Positions 33,556-44,837 of a stretch of DNA of 64,000 nucleotides are shown in pieces; position 1 is the stretch's first letter, and every line of letters begins with the position of its first letter. The position numbers and the translations under genes were made by a program. Source of the stretch: Amphirosellinia nigrospora (Eukaryota; Ascomycota; Sordariomycetes; Xylariales; Xylariaceae); assembly GCA_004123355.1 (NCBI GenBank), contig SCHM01000004.1:4801017-4865016 (forward strand), given 5' to 3'. The notes beneath the pieces were generated by a model. That model was not told the origin of the DNA. It saw only the letters and a list, made by a program, of their open reading frames with translations, and ran no database searches.

Positions 33556-36451
33556 ATGCTAACAAAGGAGACAGCATCACCACGCCCTTCACGCGACTCC
33601 TTCTCCTCCGTATCGACGACGAGCCTAGTCTTCGAGCGACTCGGCGAAAGAGAAAAGGCCAGTGCTAGTTTCAACGAAGGCAAACTCTCCGATCTCGACC
33701 ACGATGACTCGTTCAATACCACTGTTGACGATGACGAGCGGGACGCCTTCTTAAACTCGGCCGCCTCGCGCAAGACACAGGGCATGGACACCAAGCTCAA
33801 GCGGATACTGCTGCTGGCATCTGGTATCTTCGTCGCCATCTGGGTCATCGGCCTGGCCACCTTCATCTCTTCCAAGTCCTACCAGCACTCGTCCCAAAAG
33901 GAACATGACCCGACCGCTACCGCCTCGCGCGGCTCTGGCAAGCGTATAACCCTGGATCAAGTCATGGCTGGTTACTGGGGGGCCACCAGCCACCAAATCA
34001 GCTGGATCGACGGCGCTAATGGTGAAGACGGACTTTTGTTAGAGCGAGGCGCTGCCGGCAAGGACTTCCTTGTCGTCGAAGACGTCCGGAGCAGGAGTAC
34101 CGACCGTGTTACAGCCGGTGGTGCTCGGGTCACGTCTTCTAAAACGCTAATGCAGCAGGCCTTATTCGATGTCGGGGGGCAGACCCTATCACCTGAGGAG
34201 CTCTGGCCGAGCCCTGATCTAAAGAAAGTACTCATTGCGACTGGCATCAAACACGTATGGAGACATTCCTTCACGGCAACATATTGGATATTCGATGTCG
34301 AAACCCAGACCGCCGAACCCTTGGACCCCAGGGACGCGAACCGCAGAGTGCAGTTGGCACAATGGAGTCCCCAGAGTGATGCCATCTCCTTCACGAGCTC
34401 AAACAATCTGTACATCCGACAACTGGAGAGCAAGAAAGTGGTGCAAGTTACCAAGGACGGTGGGCCGGAATACTTTTATGGGATTCCAGATTGGGTATAC
34501 GAAGAAGAAGTCTTTGGTGATAACAGTGCTACTTGGTGGTCTAACAGCGGGGATTACTTGGCCTTCCTCCGAACCAACGAAACCCTCGTGCCGGAATACC
34601 CCATTCAATTCTTCATTGACAGGCCGAGCGGAGAGGAGCCTCCCCCGGGCCTAGACACCTATCCAGAAGTCCAACAACTCAAGTATCCGAAGGCAGGGTC
34701 GCCCAATCCTTTCGTCGATCTTCTGTTCTACGACGTCGCCAAGGGCGATACGTTCGAGGTACAGATTAAAGGAGGTTTTGATCAAGATGATCTTCTCATC
34801 ACAGATATTACATGGGCGGGGGATAGAGTACTTATCAAGGAAACCAACCGTGTGAGTGACATCATGCGTGTCGTCCTAGTAGATGTCCCTGCACGGACAG
34901 GCAAGACTGTACGCACAGTTGACGTGGGTAAAATTGATGGGGGTTGGTTCGAGATATCTCATGACACCACCTATATTCCAGCCGATCCCAAGAACGGCAG
35001 GCCAGAAGATGGATATCTTGACACCGTTATACATGACAACGGGGATCACCTTGCGTATTTCAGCCCTCTCAATGCGAGCCAGCCTATCATGCTAACCTCG
35101 GGTAACTGGGAGGTGGTCGACGCACCATCAGCGGTCGATTTAAAGAACAACGTGGCATATTTTATTGCGACCAAGGAGTCCTCAATTCAGCGGCATATCT
35201 ACAGTGTCAAATTCGATGGCTCAGATCTTAAACCAGTCACTGATACAAGTAAAGAAGGTTACTATGGCGCCTCTTTCTCTCGCAAGGCAGGATATGCTCT
35301 CATCTCCTACAAAGGACCAAACGTGCCTACCCAAAGGGTTGTCAGCACTCCCAGCAACCCCGAATCATTTGAACATATTGTCGAGGAAAACAAAGACCTA
35401 GCGGACAAGGCAAAGCAATATGAACTTCCCCTTCTTCAATATGGGACTATTACTGTGGACGATGTTGAGCTGAATTACGTTGAAAGACGTCCGCCACATT
35501 TCAATCCCAACAAGAAATACCCTGTTTTGTTTCAACAATACTCTGGCCCAGGCTCACAGTCTGTCGATAAGAAATTTACGGTTAACTTCCAGTCCTATAT
35601 TGCAGCTGCGTTAGGATATATCGTGGTAACTGTCGACGGTCGAGGCACAGGCTTCATCGGACGGAAAGCGCGTGTCATAGTTCGCAAAAACCTGGGCAAG
35701 TGGGAGGCTCACGACCAAATCGCAGCGGCTAAGATTTGGGCTGCGAAGCCTTACACCGATGAGACGCGAATAGCGATCTGGGGCTGGTCGTATGGCGGAT
35801 ACCAGACTCTGAAAACACTCGAGCAAGACGCAGGGCAGACATTCCAATACGGAATGGCTGTTGCCCCTGTCACCGACTGGCGATTTTACGACAGCATTTA
35901 CACGGAGCGATATATGCTAACACCGCAGCAGAATGAAGATGGTTACGATGCGACGGCCATCAATAATGTATCTTCACTTGCAGGAAACGTACGGTTCCTC
36001 ATCATGCACGGTGTTGCTGATGACAACGTGCACATGCAAAACACACTTACCTTGCTAGATAAGCTGGACCTAGCGGGCGTTGAAAACTATGATCTACACA
36101 TGTTTCCCGATAGCAACCACGGCATATACTTTCATAATGCGAATCGCATTGTATATGACAGTAAGTACCCATCTCATCGTTTGAGAAACCAGCATCGATA
36201 AGCCAGCTCTTTTTCTATATAGCGCATGCTAACGCTCTGCAGAATTGAATAATTGGCTCATCAACGCCTTCAACGGTGAATGGTTGAAGATAGCAAATGC
36301 GAAGCCCGCACAGGCTGTTTCAAAGGAGAAAGTGAAGAGGAGTGGCGTCGAAGAGTTGAAGGCAGGGGTAGAGGAAATACGAAGAGCAGGTGTCAACACA
36401 GAAGGCAAGCATATATTCCCGTCTGCCAGTTCATCAGGAGCACATTTGTGA
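33556..36451 (+). CDS. dapB: dipeptidyl aminopeptidase B (vacuolar, S9B)
   Basis: A type II membrane serine peptidase that removes X-Pro or X-Ala dipeptides in the vacuole; homologue of yeast Dap2 and Ste13. Exons 33556..36160 and 36243..36451 give 937 residues. The cytosolic tail has the family [16 protein letters not shown] block. One membrane segment lies at about 84-105. A beta-propeller follows, with [12 protein letters not shown] around its active-site glutamates. The peptidase domain has G-W-S-Y-G-G with Ser745, V-A-D-D-N-V-H with Asp822 and S-N-H-G-I-Y with His855, so the triad is complete. The intron is standard (GTAAGT; GCTAAC; TGCAG). No frame breaks in 2.8 kb, unlike UTP20 and CUL3. 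Confidence 0.93.
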
Positions 36452-36734
36452 TCATTGCATACAAATCGCAGGCGTTCGGGTCTTGGTGTTTAGGTTTTAC
36501 ATACTCCGCATAAACTACTTCCGCTAGCTATCTATAGCAGCAATTTTGTATACAAAATAGGAGCACCCTATATACATTGCATTATATCCCCCACAGCAGG
36601 CGGGGTTAGGTGATATCTTATGAGTAAGCTGCATTGGAACCAAACGCTCATGTTTCACGAATGTTGAAATTGTTCATCTACTCCAAATAGGTAATGCCAA
36701 GTCAGCCATCAACTAGACATAGGGTCACAGCACC

Positions 36735-37353
36735 ATGAGTCCCGTCACAGAAGTCGTACTATTGACGTTAGCAGCCGATGCGGACTTCTCCGTCCTCGCA
36801 GAATTGGCCAGCCTCCTAACGCAACAAGCGGGCTGTCTAGCCGTCCGGTCGTCTCGCGTACACGACGAGCCCGATAACCATGTTAAAGTGTACTACTTCG
36901 TCGACTGGGACTCTGTCGACTCGCACGTGGCGTTCACGCGCAACGAGGACGTGTACCGGCCCTTCCGCGACCTCATCGCCGCCGTCGCCGTGGGGTTTAC
37001 CCCACCGTACCACGTTGCGCTGGAGCCGTACCCGCCGGCCGTGTTTGATGGCGCTGCCATGGTTGGGACGGCGTGGTTTCCTCTAGGCGACGACTCTGCC
37101 TCCTCTGGAAAAACGGGAGAGGAAGTTTTTAAGCGATGGAGGGGTTTGGCGCGGCTTTGAGGGAGGATGCGGCGGGTTTGATGGGAAGGTTGTGATGGGG
37201 TGGGCTTTGGAGGATGGGGTTTTGTTCCAGGGGGAGATGAGTCGGGTTTTCTTCTTTGCGGCTGGGTGCGGGTCTGTTGGGGATTGTCTAAAGTTTAAGG
37301 GATCCGAGGATTGGAAGGGGGCTCTCGCTGGGGTTTATGGAATTGAGGGTTGA
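36735..37353 (+). CDS. ABM-like (dimeric alpha-beta barrel) small protein, frame-broken
   Basis: The ATG at 36735 opens a frame that resembles the fungal antibiotic-biosynthesis-monooxygenase-like group: a first beta strand (E-V-V-L-L-T-L-A-A), a helix, then Y-Y-F-V-D-W-D-S-V-D-S-H-V-A-F. The predicted protein stops at 37160. Downstream, another frame continues with F-D-G-K-V-V-M-G-W-A-L-E-D-G-V-L and ends G-V-Y-G-I-E-G at 37353. Two frame changes are needed, near 37133 and 37180, both in G runs. The whole product would be about 205 residues, fitting a two-barrel ABM protein. No catalytic residue can be assigned, and the family call is moderate. Confidence 0.6.
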
Positions 37354-38024
37354 GGGGTTTGGAGGTTTGTGTTGTGAGTGCTGAGGATTTCTCTGACTAG
37401 AGTTGGGGGTGGTTTTCTCTGGTATTATTGTGAGTTATAGGAATGGGTTTGTTAGATGATCATATATAGCAACGCTTTCTAAAGTGGACAGGACCCATGT
37501 GTCAGGAGCCATAAGCATTCAAGCTAGGCATGTTAAGTATGTAAAGCTCTATAATTCTTGTTTATACCTTTCAGAATAATAGATCGACCCGACTGATTGT
37601 TCCAAGAGCGACTGTTTATACAATTGACTTCTATATACGTTGCCTAGAACCTTAAAGAGCACCGTCAACCCTGCATCTGCTTTTATATCTGCCCAGCTGA
37701 TGTTCGTGATGCTGAATTTGCGGGGCGAGGGGTTAATGGGACATATCTTGGGGATGCCTGTGAATCGAGGACAGGAGCCGTAGCTGACTCTCCGACAAAA
37801 TTCTAAGCCGCCTTAGTATCTCATACCCCCTATGCAGCTGAGGCGCAAACGGCTCTTAGAGTCGGCGCAAAAGTCCGTTCTGCTATTCCCGGCTTCCAAT
37901 ACTACGCCTTACAGCTAAGTGCGACCTGGCGGCATTGAAGGTGAAGCTGACAATCCCTAGCGGTGAGGAGGCGGAAGATCAAGTTTCGGTATGTCGTGAC
38001 TTGGTACACTGAACATGGTTTCCT
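37354..38024. other. convergent spacer
   Basis: 671 bases between convergent genes; no gene seen. Confidence 0.4.
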
Positions 38025-39672
38025 CTACATAATTTTGATAAATGCGTCGGTTTCGTTCTTCGGGTATTTGTAGTTTTTGTAATCGTCCACCGTCTTGTTC
38101 TTGGCGTTTCTCTCGACTATGTCTAGTAGATCCTCGATGTCCGGTCGGTCCTCTATCTTAACAGCGACACACGCGGCAACCAGACTCCTGATCTCTGGGT
38201 CTAAATTGTCTATCCTATCTTGATGTTTGGCTGCTACGGCAGCCGGAGCCTTATACTTAATACTCAATTTATCGAGATCTGTTGCGAAGGAATTAATCCT
38301 CTTCGACTGTCCGTTGTATGTAATGTCCATCATCCCTGGTCCCCCAGAAACATTACCACGAAGTAATCCAAGCATTACTTCACCGATAGCCCGAACGTTT
38401 GTCTTTACCACAATGTCGTCTATCTCACTTCTTGGCATTAGTTTCGGTTAAGATTAGTATACAAGGCAAGGTAAAGACTTACTTTGCCCTGGCAGGCAAG
38501 TCCCGACACATGCCAAAATCTATCAGCTTTAGCAATGGGACTAACTCGTGCTCCAGAGGCTCCAACTTGTCGATCATGACTAGCAATATGTTATTTTATA
38601 TTGATATAACGTTACTCGGTCAACTTACTATTCTGGCCATGGAAATCGCCATGTATTAGGCGTGACTTCGGCGGTCTTTCGCCTCTCTGATCAAGTGGCG
38701 GTATGACTTCCAACGTCGGTTTCCCGCGCCCTTGTCTACCCAAGTCCCGCGGTGGCCAAGCCAATCCGACGACCATCCTACACACTTAGGGCACTAAGTT
38801 AACTCCATAATAACACTCACCGTTTCTTGGGTCACTTACGGCACAAGAATAAGGACCAGAGCAATCGATTAGGTAGAGGTTCATCAAATTCGGATCTCTT
38901 TTCGTAGAAATCCCACAAAAGGCCGTTTTCGATCCACTCCATTACCAGGGTTGGACCCTCCAGCGGTTTTATCAGTTTATTCCATCGGGAGCTGTTAATC
39001 ACGCGAGACGGTTGTGCGATATGCATAGATCCACGGAGCCGCTGCATAGAGAATTAGCCTATGCGATGTTATACTCCGGACTGAATCCTGCGTTACATCA
39101 AGGGCATCGATCTCTGTCTCTATGTTCTTCTTCCCCACTTCAGCCAACGCCCTCTTCATGACGAACCTATTTATCTTGGCTTGCTTCTTGGTCGGGCTGC
39201 CACCTAAAGTTGAGGGCCTACGTCGACGTTGTGGGCTAGTCAATTGTGAGTGCGGGGATCCGCGCGGTACTAGCTCTTCGAGAGGCTCTGCGCCAGGAAG
39301 CGCCTGGAGTCCAGGGGCTTGACTCAGGGGGTTCGTCGAGGAAGACCCGGGCGTCTTATCCGACTCGGTCGGCGAGTTCATCATCATCTGGATGGTGAAC
39401 CCCACTGCGGAATTCGCAATTAGAAGTCGCCATTTAACTGGGAAAGGTTCAAAGCATAGACAATTTCTCTCCGAGAAGAACGCCCCATGTTCATGGTGAT
39501 ACTAGAGCAAGACTAAAGCGATCGAGACACTACTTACTGACCCTTGGCTAACGATGCGCTCGAAAGTGAAAGTCTTGTCGGGCGCGTTTTCGAAAAAATC
39601 TTTTATGTACTTTGCGCCATTTATTGCTTGCTCCGAGACCCCTGACGCGCCCTCGATGGTTCTAATCGACAT
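38025..39672 (-). CDS. protein kinase-like protein with inserted N-lobe
   Basis: Five exons, approximately 39672..39537, 39405..38836, 38765..38629, 38579..38483 and 38430..38025. Kinase motifs appear in order. A glycine-loop-like I-V-S-Q-G-S sits at the first splice junction and G-F-T-I-Q-M follows it. The strand with R-F-V-M-K-R-A-L supplies a likely beta-3 Lys, and I-E-T-E-I-D a likely alpha-C Glu. The hinge is near L-V-M-E-W-I-E-N-G, the catalytic loop is H-G-D-F-H-G-Q-N, and L-I-D-F-G-M holds the DFG. About 70 Ser/Pro/basic residues separate the glycine loop from the beta-3 strand, which is unusual. The frame changes near 39050, and the first acceptor does not join perfectly in phase. 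Key residues are present, so it may be active. The substrate is unknown; similar stand-alone kinases are common in fungal accessory regions. Confidence 0.7.
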
Positions 39673-41416
39673 TCTCGCCTCGTTCGCATACTTCGAAGTC
39701 GCAGCTTATCTCATTCGGGCATATATTCCAGCCGATAATGGTGATCTAAGGGCTATACCTTGGCTGAGGCCGAGTAAGAATATCATTAACAATGGGATAG
39801 ACCTTCTTTATCTTTTAACAATGCATGTGGTCGTTTTCAGTATGACTACAAAGTCGATATTGCTTCTTTGTCTACATATCATAACAGGCCAAAGTGACCA
39901 TATTCGCCCTAAATTCTAACACTAAGTTGAGTAATTGACTACTAAATACTTCTTACTTGAGATCTTGCCCGAAATCTCGTACTAGTCGTAGTTTCCGAGG
40001 GCCACGTTTTTCCACCTGACATCTCTCGTCGCATGAATATCGCCATTTTCCAAAATATATTTAGATAAAATTAAACTGGCCAGAAGAGACCAAGCCACAG
40101 GGCTAAGTTTGACTTATAGCGAGACATATAGCTGGAAATAAGGGGTGATAAACCGGCCTCGAGACTTAGAAGGCTGAGACCAATGTTACATCAAAACACG
40201 CCATGAGCCCTTCAAATTCTAAGTACTATCAATAAACCCATCCTAGTAGTATATCATATAGGAGCATGCAGTTCACGTGGGTAATATCTATATAGGTATG
40301 CGGGCGCATTTGACTAGACTCGGGTGGTTAGACCCGATCGGGGCTCACTAACCTGTTGGTGTTTGGCATGCCCAACTCTGCTGTATCTTGAGCCAGCCTC
40401 CTTCTCCCACCAAATAAGCCCACTCACGGTCTAGATTCTATTGCTTCGCTAAAACCAACGTTGATACTAAGTGACCGTACTCTTAGGGCTGCATTAGCCC
40501 AGAATTCTCAGCTACCAATCATATTGATGGGCTGCCAGTTTGGGACCTAGAGTTCAGCTGAGATGAGATCTACCACCTCTCAGCTCGTCACGCTGAGGCA
40601 AGATATCAATCGTTACTCATTCGGTCTAGCCTAAACTGTCGTGCGATATCTGACTATCATTGTTGAGCTGAAATTGAAATAAACAATTTAGTATTGCCGC
40701 GCTTAAATAACCACATGAATTATCAAAAACACCATCACGCCTCTTGCGGGGGTATGATTTAGTATCAATATTGCGGGGTTTGAACCCTGACCATCTTGAC
40801 GTATCTATCTAAGAAATGGTATCTTCATCTAGCGTAGAAATCAATGCCCCTCAGCGGTACCTCACAAGCGCAGGCTCTACTTCGTTGTCTGTGACGACGA
40901 TAGGTTTTGGCTTCAGCGGCTCGACGAGTCAGCTGAGGATAGTCGGTAGTGGCGCCGATATCTTCTCGACTAAATAGCATTTACGGCCGTGCCGTCCTGT
41001 GAAGCATGTTTTCCAGCAGCTGTCTAAGCTGTTCTTGTTCTGTGGCACTTTAAAGGTCGTTCTGGACCACATTAGAATGGTACTTTTTACGCGTCTCTGA
41101 TCTCAATATACTACCTATCTCGCAAGCTCGATATCTATTGAAGTCGGGAGGCCGAGGGTCATTTTCAGGGCAGTGATAGACGAGTTTCGCCGGTCATCCA
41201 TGCTTCCACCTCTGGATCTATTGACCACGAGGCCTATGCGTAGATCCTCTATTACTAGATAGAGTCGAGATTCGAAGTATATAAAAATATTTATTTCCCA
41301 CATCCAATGGCAATATCTCAAACACCAGGTCCAGAAACCTCAGCAACTTCAACTAAACCAGATCGTCACTATAGCTGCTTCATTAACACCCTTCTCACTG
41401 TTACCATAATTCCAAG
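39673..41416. other. gene-poor spacer, 1.7 kb, between divergent kinase and protease genes
   Basis: AT-rich with scattered short frames and no supported gene. It holds the promoters of both flanking genes. A GGGTTTGAACCC palindrome near 40778 is the only compact structure noted. Confidence 0.45.
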
Positions 41417-43942
41417 ATGTCTGCTTCGGAGTACGCTGGTATGGCCGGGACTTGGTCCATGGATTTAGCTAGCACGGCACCCGATGCCAGATATTCATCC
41501 ATTCTAGAAGCAACTGAAGAGTCCGTGTTTGACCCCGACCATCGCTCCCTCGCCGATAAGAATGACTACAAAGATGGCGGAAAATATCGAGGTAAGCACA
41601 TTTGCCCTTGGTTTCCCCGCCTTGGGTCCCCTTTCTATCGTATAGTTAGATGGCTAAAGACCTCCCACAGCTATTGTCAAGCTTCAGATGCAATATGAAC
41701 ATCCAAATTCAGCTGAACCCATATGGGCAATGGGCACCGGCTGGCTGGTTAGCCCAGAGTGAGCAATTATTACACCCATTTTCCAATGACCCTCCAAATA
41801 GCCACAACTGACACCTATTATTACAGCACGCTTGTTACCGCGGGCCATAACGTCTATAGTTGGGTAGGGGACGAGGAAAAGCTCGGCCGCGCCGTCCACA
41901 TCAGGTGCTATATCGGATACCACGGCAGAGATTCAATTGATTCGCCAATTGTTCAGCAACGTGTCGCCAAGACTGTTGTTGCCCCGGCAGAGTGGCTAGC
42001 TAGGAAGGGTAATCGCCATCGTGACGTTGCCTTTATCCAGGTGGATCGTCCATTCGAAGGCAATCTTCGACTCTTTTCTTACAAACCTACCCCGAAGTTT
42101 GGCGATGATATGATCGGTGTCGTCGGATACCCTTCTGATAAGTCACTGGTTGACAAGGATGGGCGAGAAGAGAGAGGCGCTCTGATGTATGAAATGTTCA
42201 ACGATATTCAGTATAACCTGGAAGACAAGAAGAACAACCCTCTCCAGATGCTAAAGTATCGCATCTCTACCTTCGACGGTGAGTACTAATCGTTCAGTAT
42301 ATCTCGCGGTCGTTTCTAAACATTCCTCAGGCCAATCCGGAGCCCCCGTTATCCGCAAGACTGGGAAACAAGCAGTAATTGCTACACATGTCTACGGAGG
42401 TGGCGACAAAAACCAAGCAAGCGTCATTGGAGCATACGGTAACGACTACGACTTGTTGATCAGCGTTCTCACCAAGAGATACCCAGTGATTGGTAATCAC
42501 ACGGGAATCGATCTCGTCGAGCCTTCATTATATACAGGCAAGCCAATCACCGTAGTCCAACCACCATCAGCAGTGCCAACCTCCGACGCGACTGGTTTTA
42601 TTGCAGTCGACAACCTACCCAACAGGGAACAAGCTGAAGGGTTTCTCGAGGTGTTCAGGAATGTTGGCCGTATTGTCAGCACTGTTGGTCAGCAGTCCTT
42701 ACCACTTGTCTCGCCCTTGCTTGGTCCCGTAGGGGGGCCGGTAGCTGCCATTGCTGGAGCAGCTCTCGGCACTCTGGCTAATGCCTGTGCCGAATTTGCA
42801 ATAGACAGATCGGTAGCACCACTCAATGACATCAAACAAGCGGCCGCAGGCACAATGGAGCGTGCCATTGTAGCGGAAGCATCACTTCAAGCTGTTTTCA
42901 AGTTGGAAGATAGTGCGGTCACCAATAATATCATCAACAACAGTTAGTATTTCCTAGTCAATTATTATTCGACCCACCGACAATACCCTATTCACAAGCA
43001 ATTTCTTGCTCTCAATGGTAAATCTAACTGAGTACTTTATAGTGAGAAAGCTTTACACAGACTTGGCACCCAACGTCAAATATATTGCACCGAAGCTTGC
43101 CCCTGGCCTGCTGAGCTCGGTCTCCAAAATGGATGCCAAGAAGAGCTTTTGGCAGCAAGAAGAAGAACTATCCCGCAGGCACTCTCCGGGGCCTTTGAAT
43201 GGAAACTGGGTGGAATCTCAATCTAGCTCAAACGATTTTATTAACAACATGATGCAGCCACCTCGGCCCCGAGACGGCGAGGAGTCATTCTTTGAGGGTT
43301 TTGGCCGCATATTGGAAGCCGGCTTCCGGGCCGGAAAACCTCTACTTCGTGAAGGAGCCAAAGAAGGCCTTAGGCTTCTCAATAATGCCGTTGCGGAGTC
43401 CAGCTTCAATGCAGAATCTTGTCTTGATGACAACGAAGCCCGAGCCGCCGAGCTTGTGGCAAACCGCGCCATCATGGGTGAGGCTGCACTGCAGGCTCTG
43501 ATGAGCCTCAACAACGCCGAGCTTGCTCAATTGACTCTGGTGAATGAAGATGGGGACGTGCACGTGGAAGGATTTTTTGACTTTGTGAAGGACGCGGCCC
43601 AGAAGATTGGCTCTGCCGTCAAGGATGCTGGTCCGCTTGTTCTCAATACAGTTGTGCCCGCCGTCCCAGAAGCACTGCCAAAGCCTTCTACTGACTCGGC
43701 TCACCTGAAGCCATTGCATGGCGGGTTCCAAACGACACTGCGGAAGAAGAAATCTATACTCAGTATGATCAACGACGGCACTTTGAAGGTAAGCGTACCC
43801 TCCCACTGGGCGGGCATGGCAATGAAGGATGCAAAGAGGTACCGTACCGGTGCTTCGTCCTGCTGACTCCAATAATGGCTTGTTAACTTCCTAACAACTT
43901 TAAATCCACTTTCTAACGCATTATTTGCAGGTTGCAGCGTAG
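41417..43942 (+). CDS. V8/trypsin-like serine protease fused to hydrophobic C-terminal repeats
   Basis: Six exons join in frame: 41417..41591, 41671..41758, 41827..42278, 42331..42942, 43043..43788 and 43931..43942, giving 694 residues. If the last intron is retained, the frame stops at 43866 instead. Residues 60-290 form a trypsin-fold (S1B/V8-type) protease: G-T-G-W-L-V, T-A-G-H (His95), R-D-V-A-F-I (Asp154) and G-Q-S-G-A-P-V (Ser241). No signal peptide is seen, so it is probably intracellular. The C-terminal half has a hydrophobic Gly/Pro/Ala stretch at about 358-395 and two later amphipathic segments starting E-S-F-F-E-G-F-G and E-G-F-F-D-F-V. It also has a duplicated R-A-I-(V/M)-x-E-A-(S/A)-L-Q-A element. 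I recall similar proteins in Sordariomycetes as uncharacterised. Substrate and role are unknown. Confidence 0.8.
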
Positions 43943-44837
43943 TCAAACCTTTGACATGATGTATTCGCCTCCGCGGTTGAGTAATTCCCAGGCAATCACA
44001 TCCTTCACAGTCATTACTCGTTATTAGACTTACTTCAACCACTGAACCAAAACCCAAGCGACGCTGAGCCCCTAGCTGCCCCTATCCCGATAATCAGTAT
44101 TATCCGGAAAGTCACTTAGGTGAATATATATGAGGCGATCCTAAGCATTTGAAATATGGCGATGAAATAGTTGTCAAGGTAGCGAAGGTGACAACTATTG
44201 TGAATGAATATCTCTACGGATTCTACACAGGTCCATAGGGATCACTCTGTGGGAAACCCCTTTTAGGATCTTTCAAAAAATGTTTACTTTAGCTACACAT
44301 ATAACAAATTTGAACTTCAAAAGAGTTCTGATCTATCTAGGTGGCTGTGTTAATAGCAACACGATTAGATGCATGAGTAAGATCCCGGGCAACGGGTTTT
44401 ATATAAGACTATCCTTGGGAGAAGAAAATAATAGCACAAACCAGGCGGCAAGAAATTACAGTCAAGTAACTGCGCTACTGAGTCCTGATAGCCTTCCAAT
44501 TAGTCATGACATTATAGGATGATGAAACTATTTTATTATCTATGAATTGAATGTCATTCATCGCTACTTAGTAAGAACCTGCAATGTTTTCCTTTGTCTA
44601 CACAAATATCAAAGGGTTTGTCTTCACATTGATGTATTCAACAAAACTTACATTTTATCGTCACGTGTATTAAATTAATATAAAAGCCCAAGATGTGTAT
44701 TGATGACTTTTACTACCGACTGGTCAAGTTCAAGAAGTCGACAACCACCTCAATACTACGTGCCGCCATCTTAAGAACATACAGAGCCAAATAAAAACTC
44801 CAATATATTCCCAAGGTCTCTACTCTTAGATTCAGAA
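43943..44837. other. intergenic, 0.9 kb
   Basis: AT-rich spacer, with the promoter of the amidoligase gene towards its right end. No gene supported. Confidence 0.4.

Noticed and set aside
40740-40800. GGGTTTGAACCC palindrome that resembles a tRNA T-arm
   Set aside because: The rest of a cloverleaf cannot be placed on either strand; only a three-pair stem is convincing.
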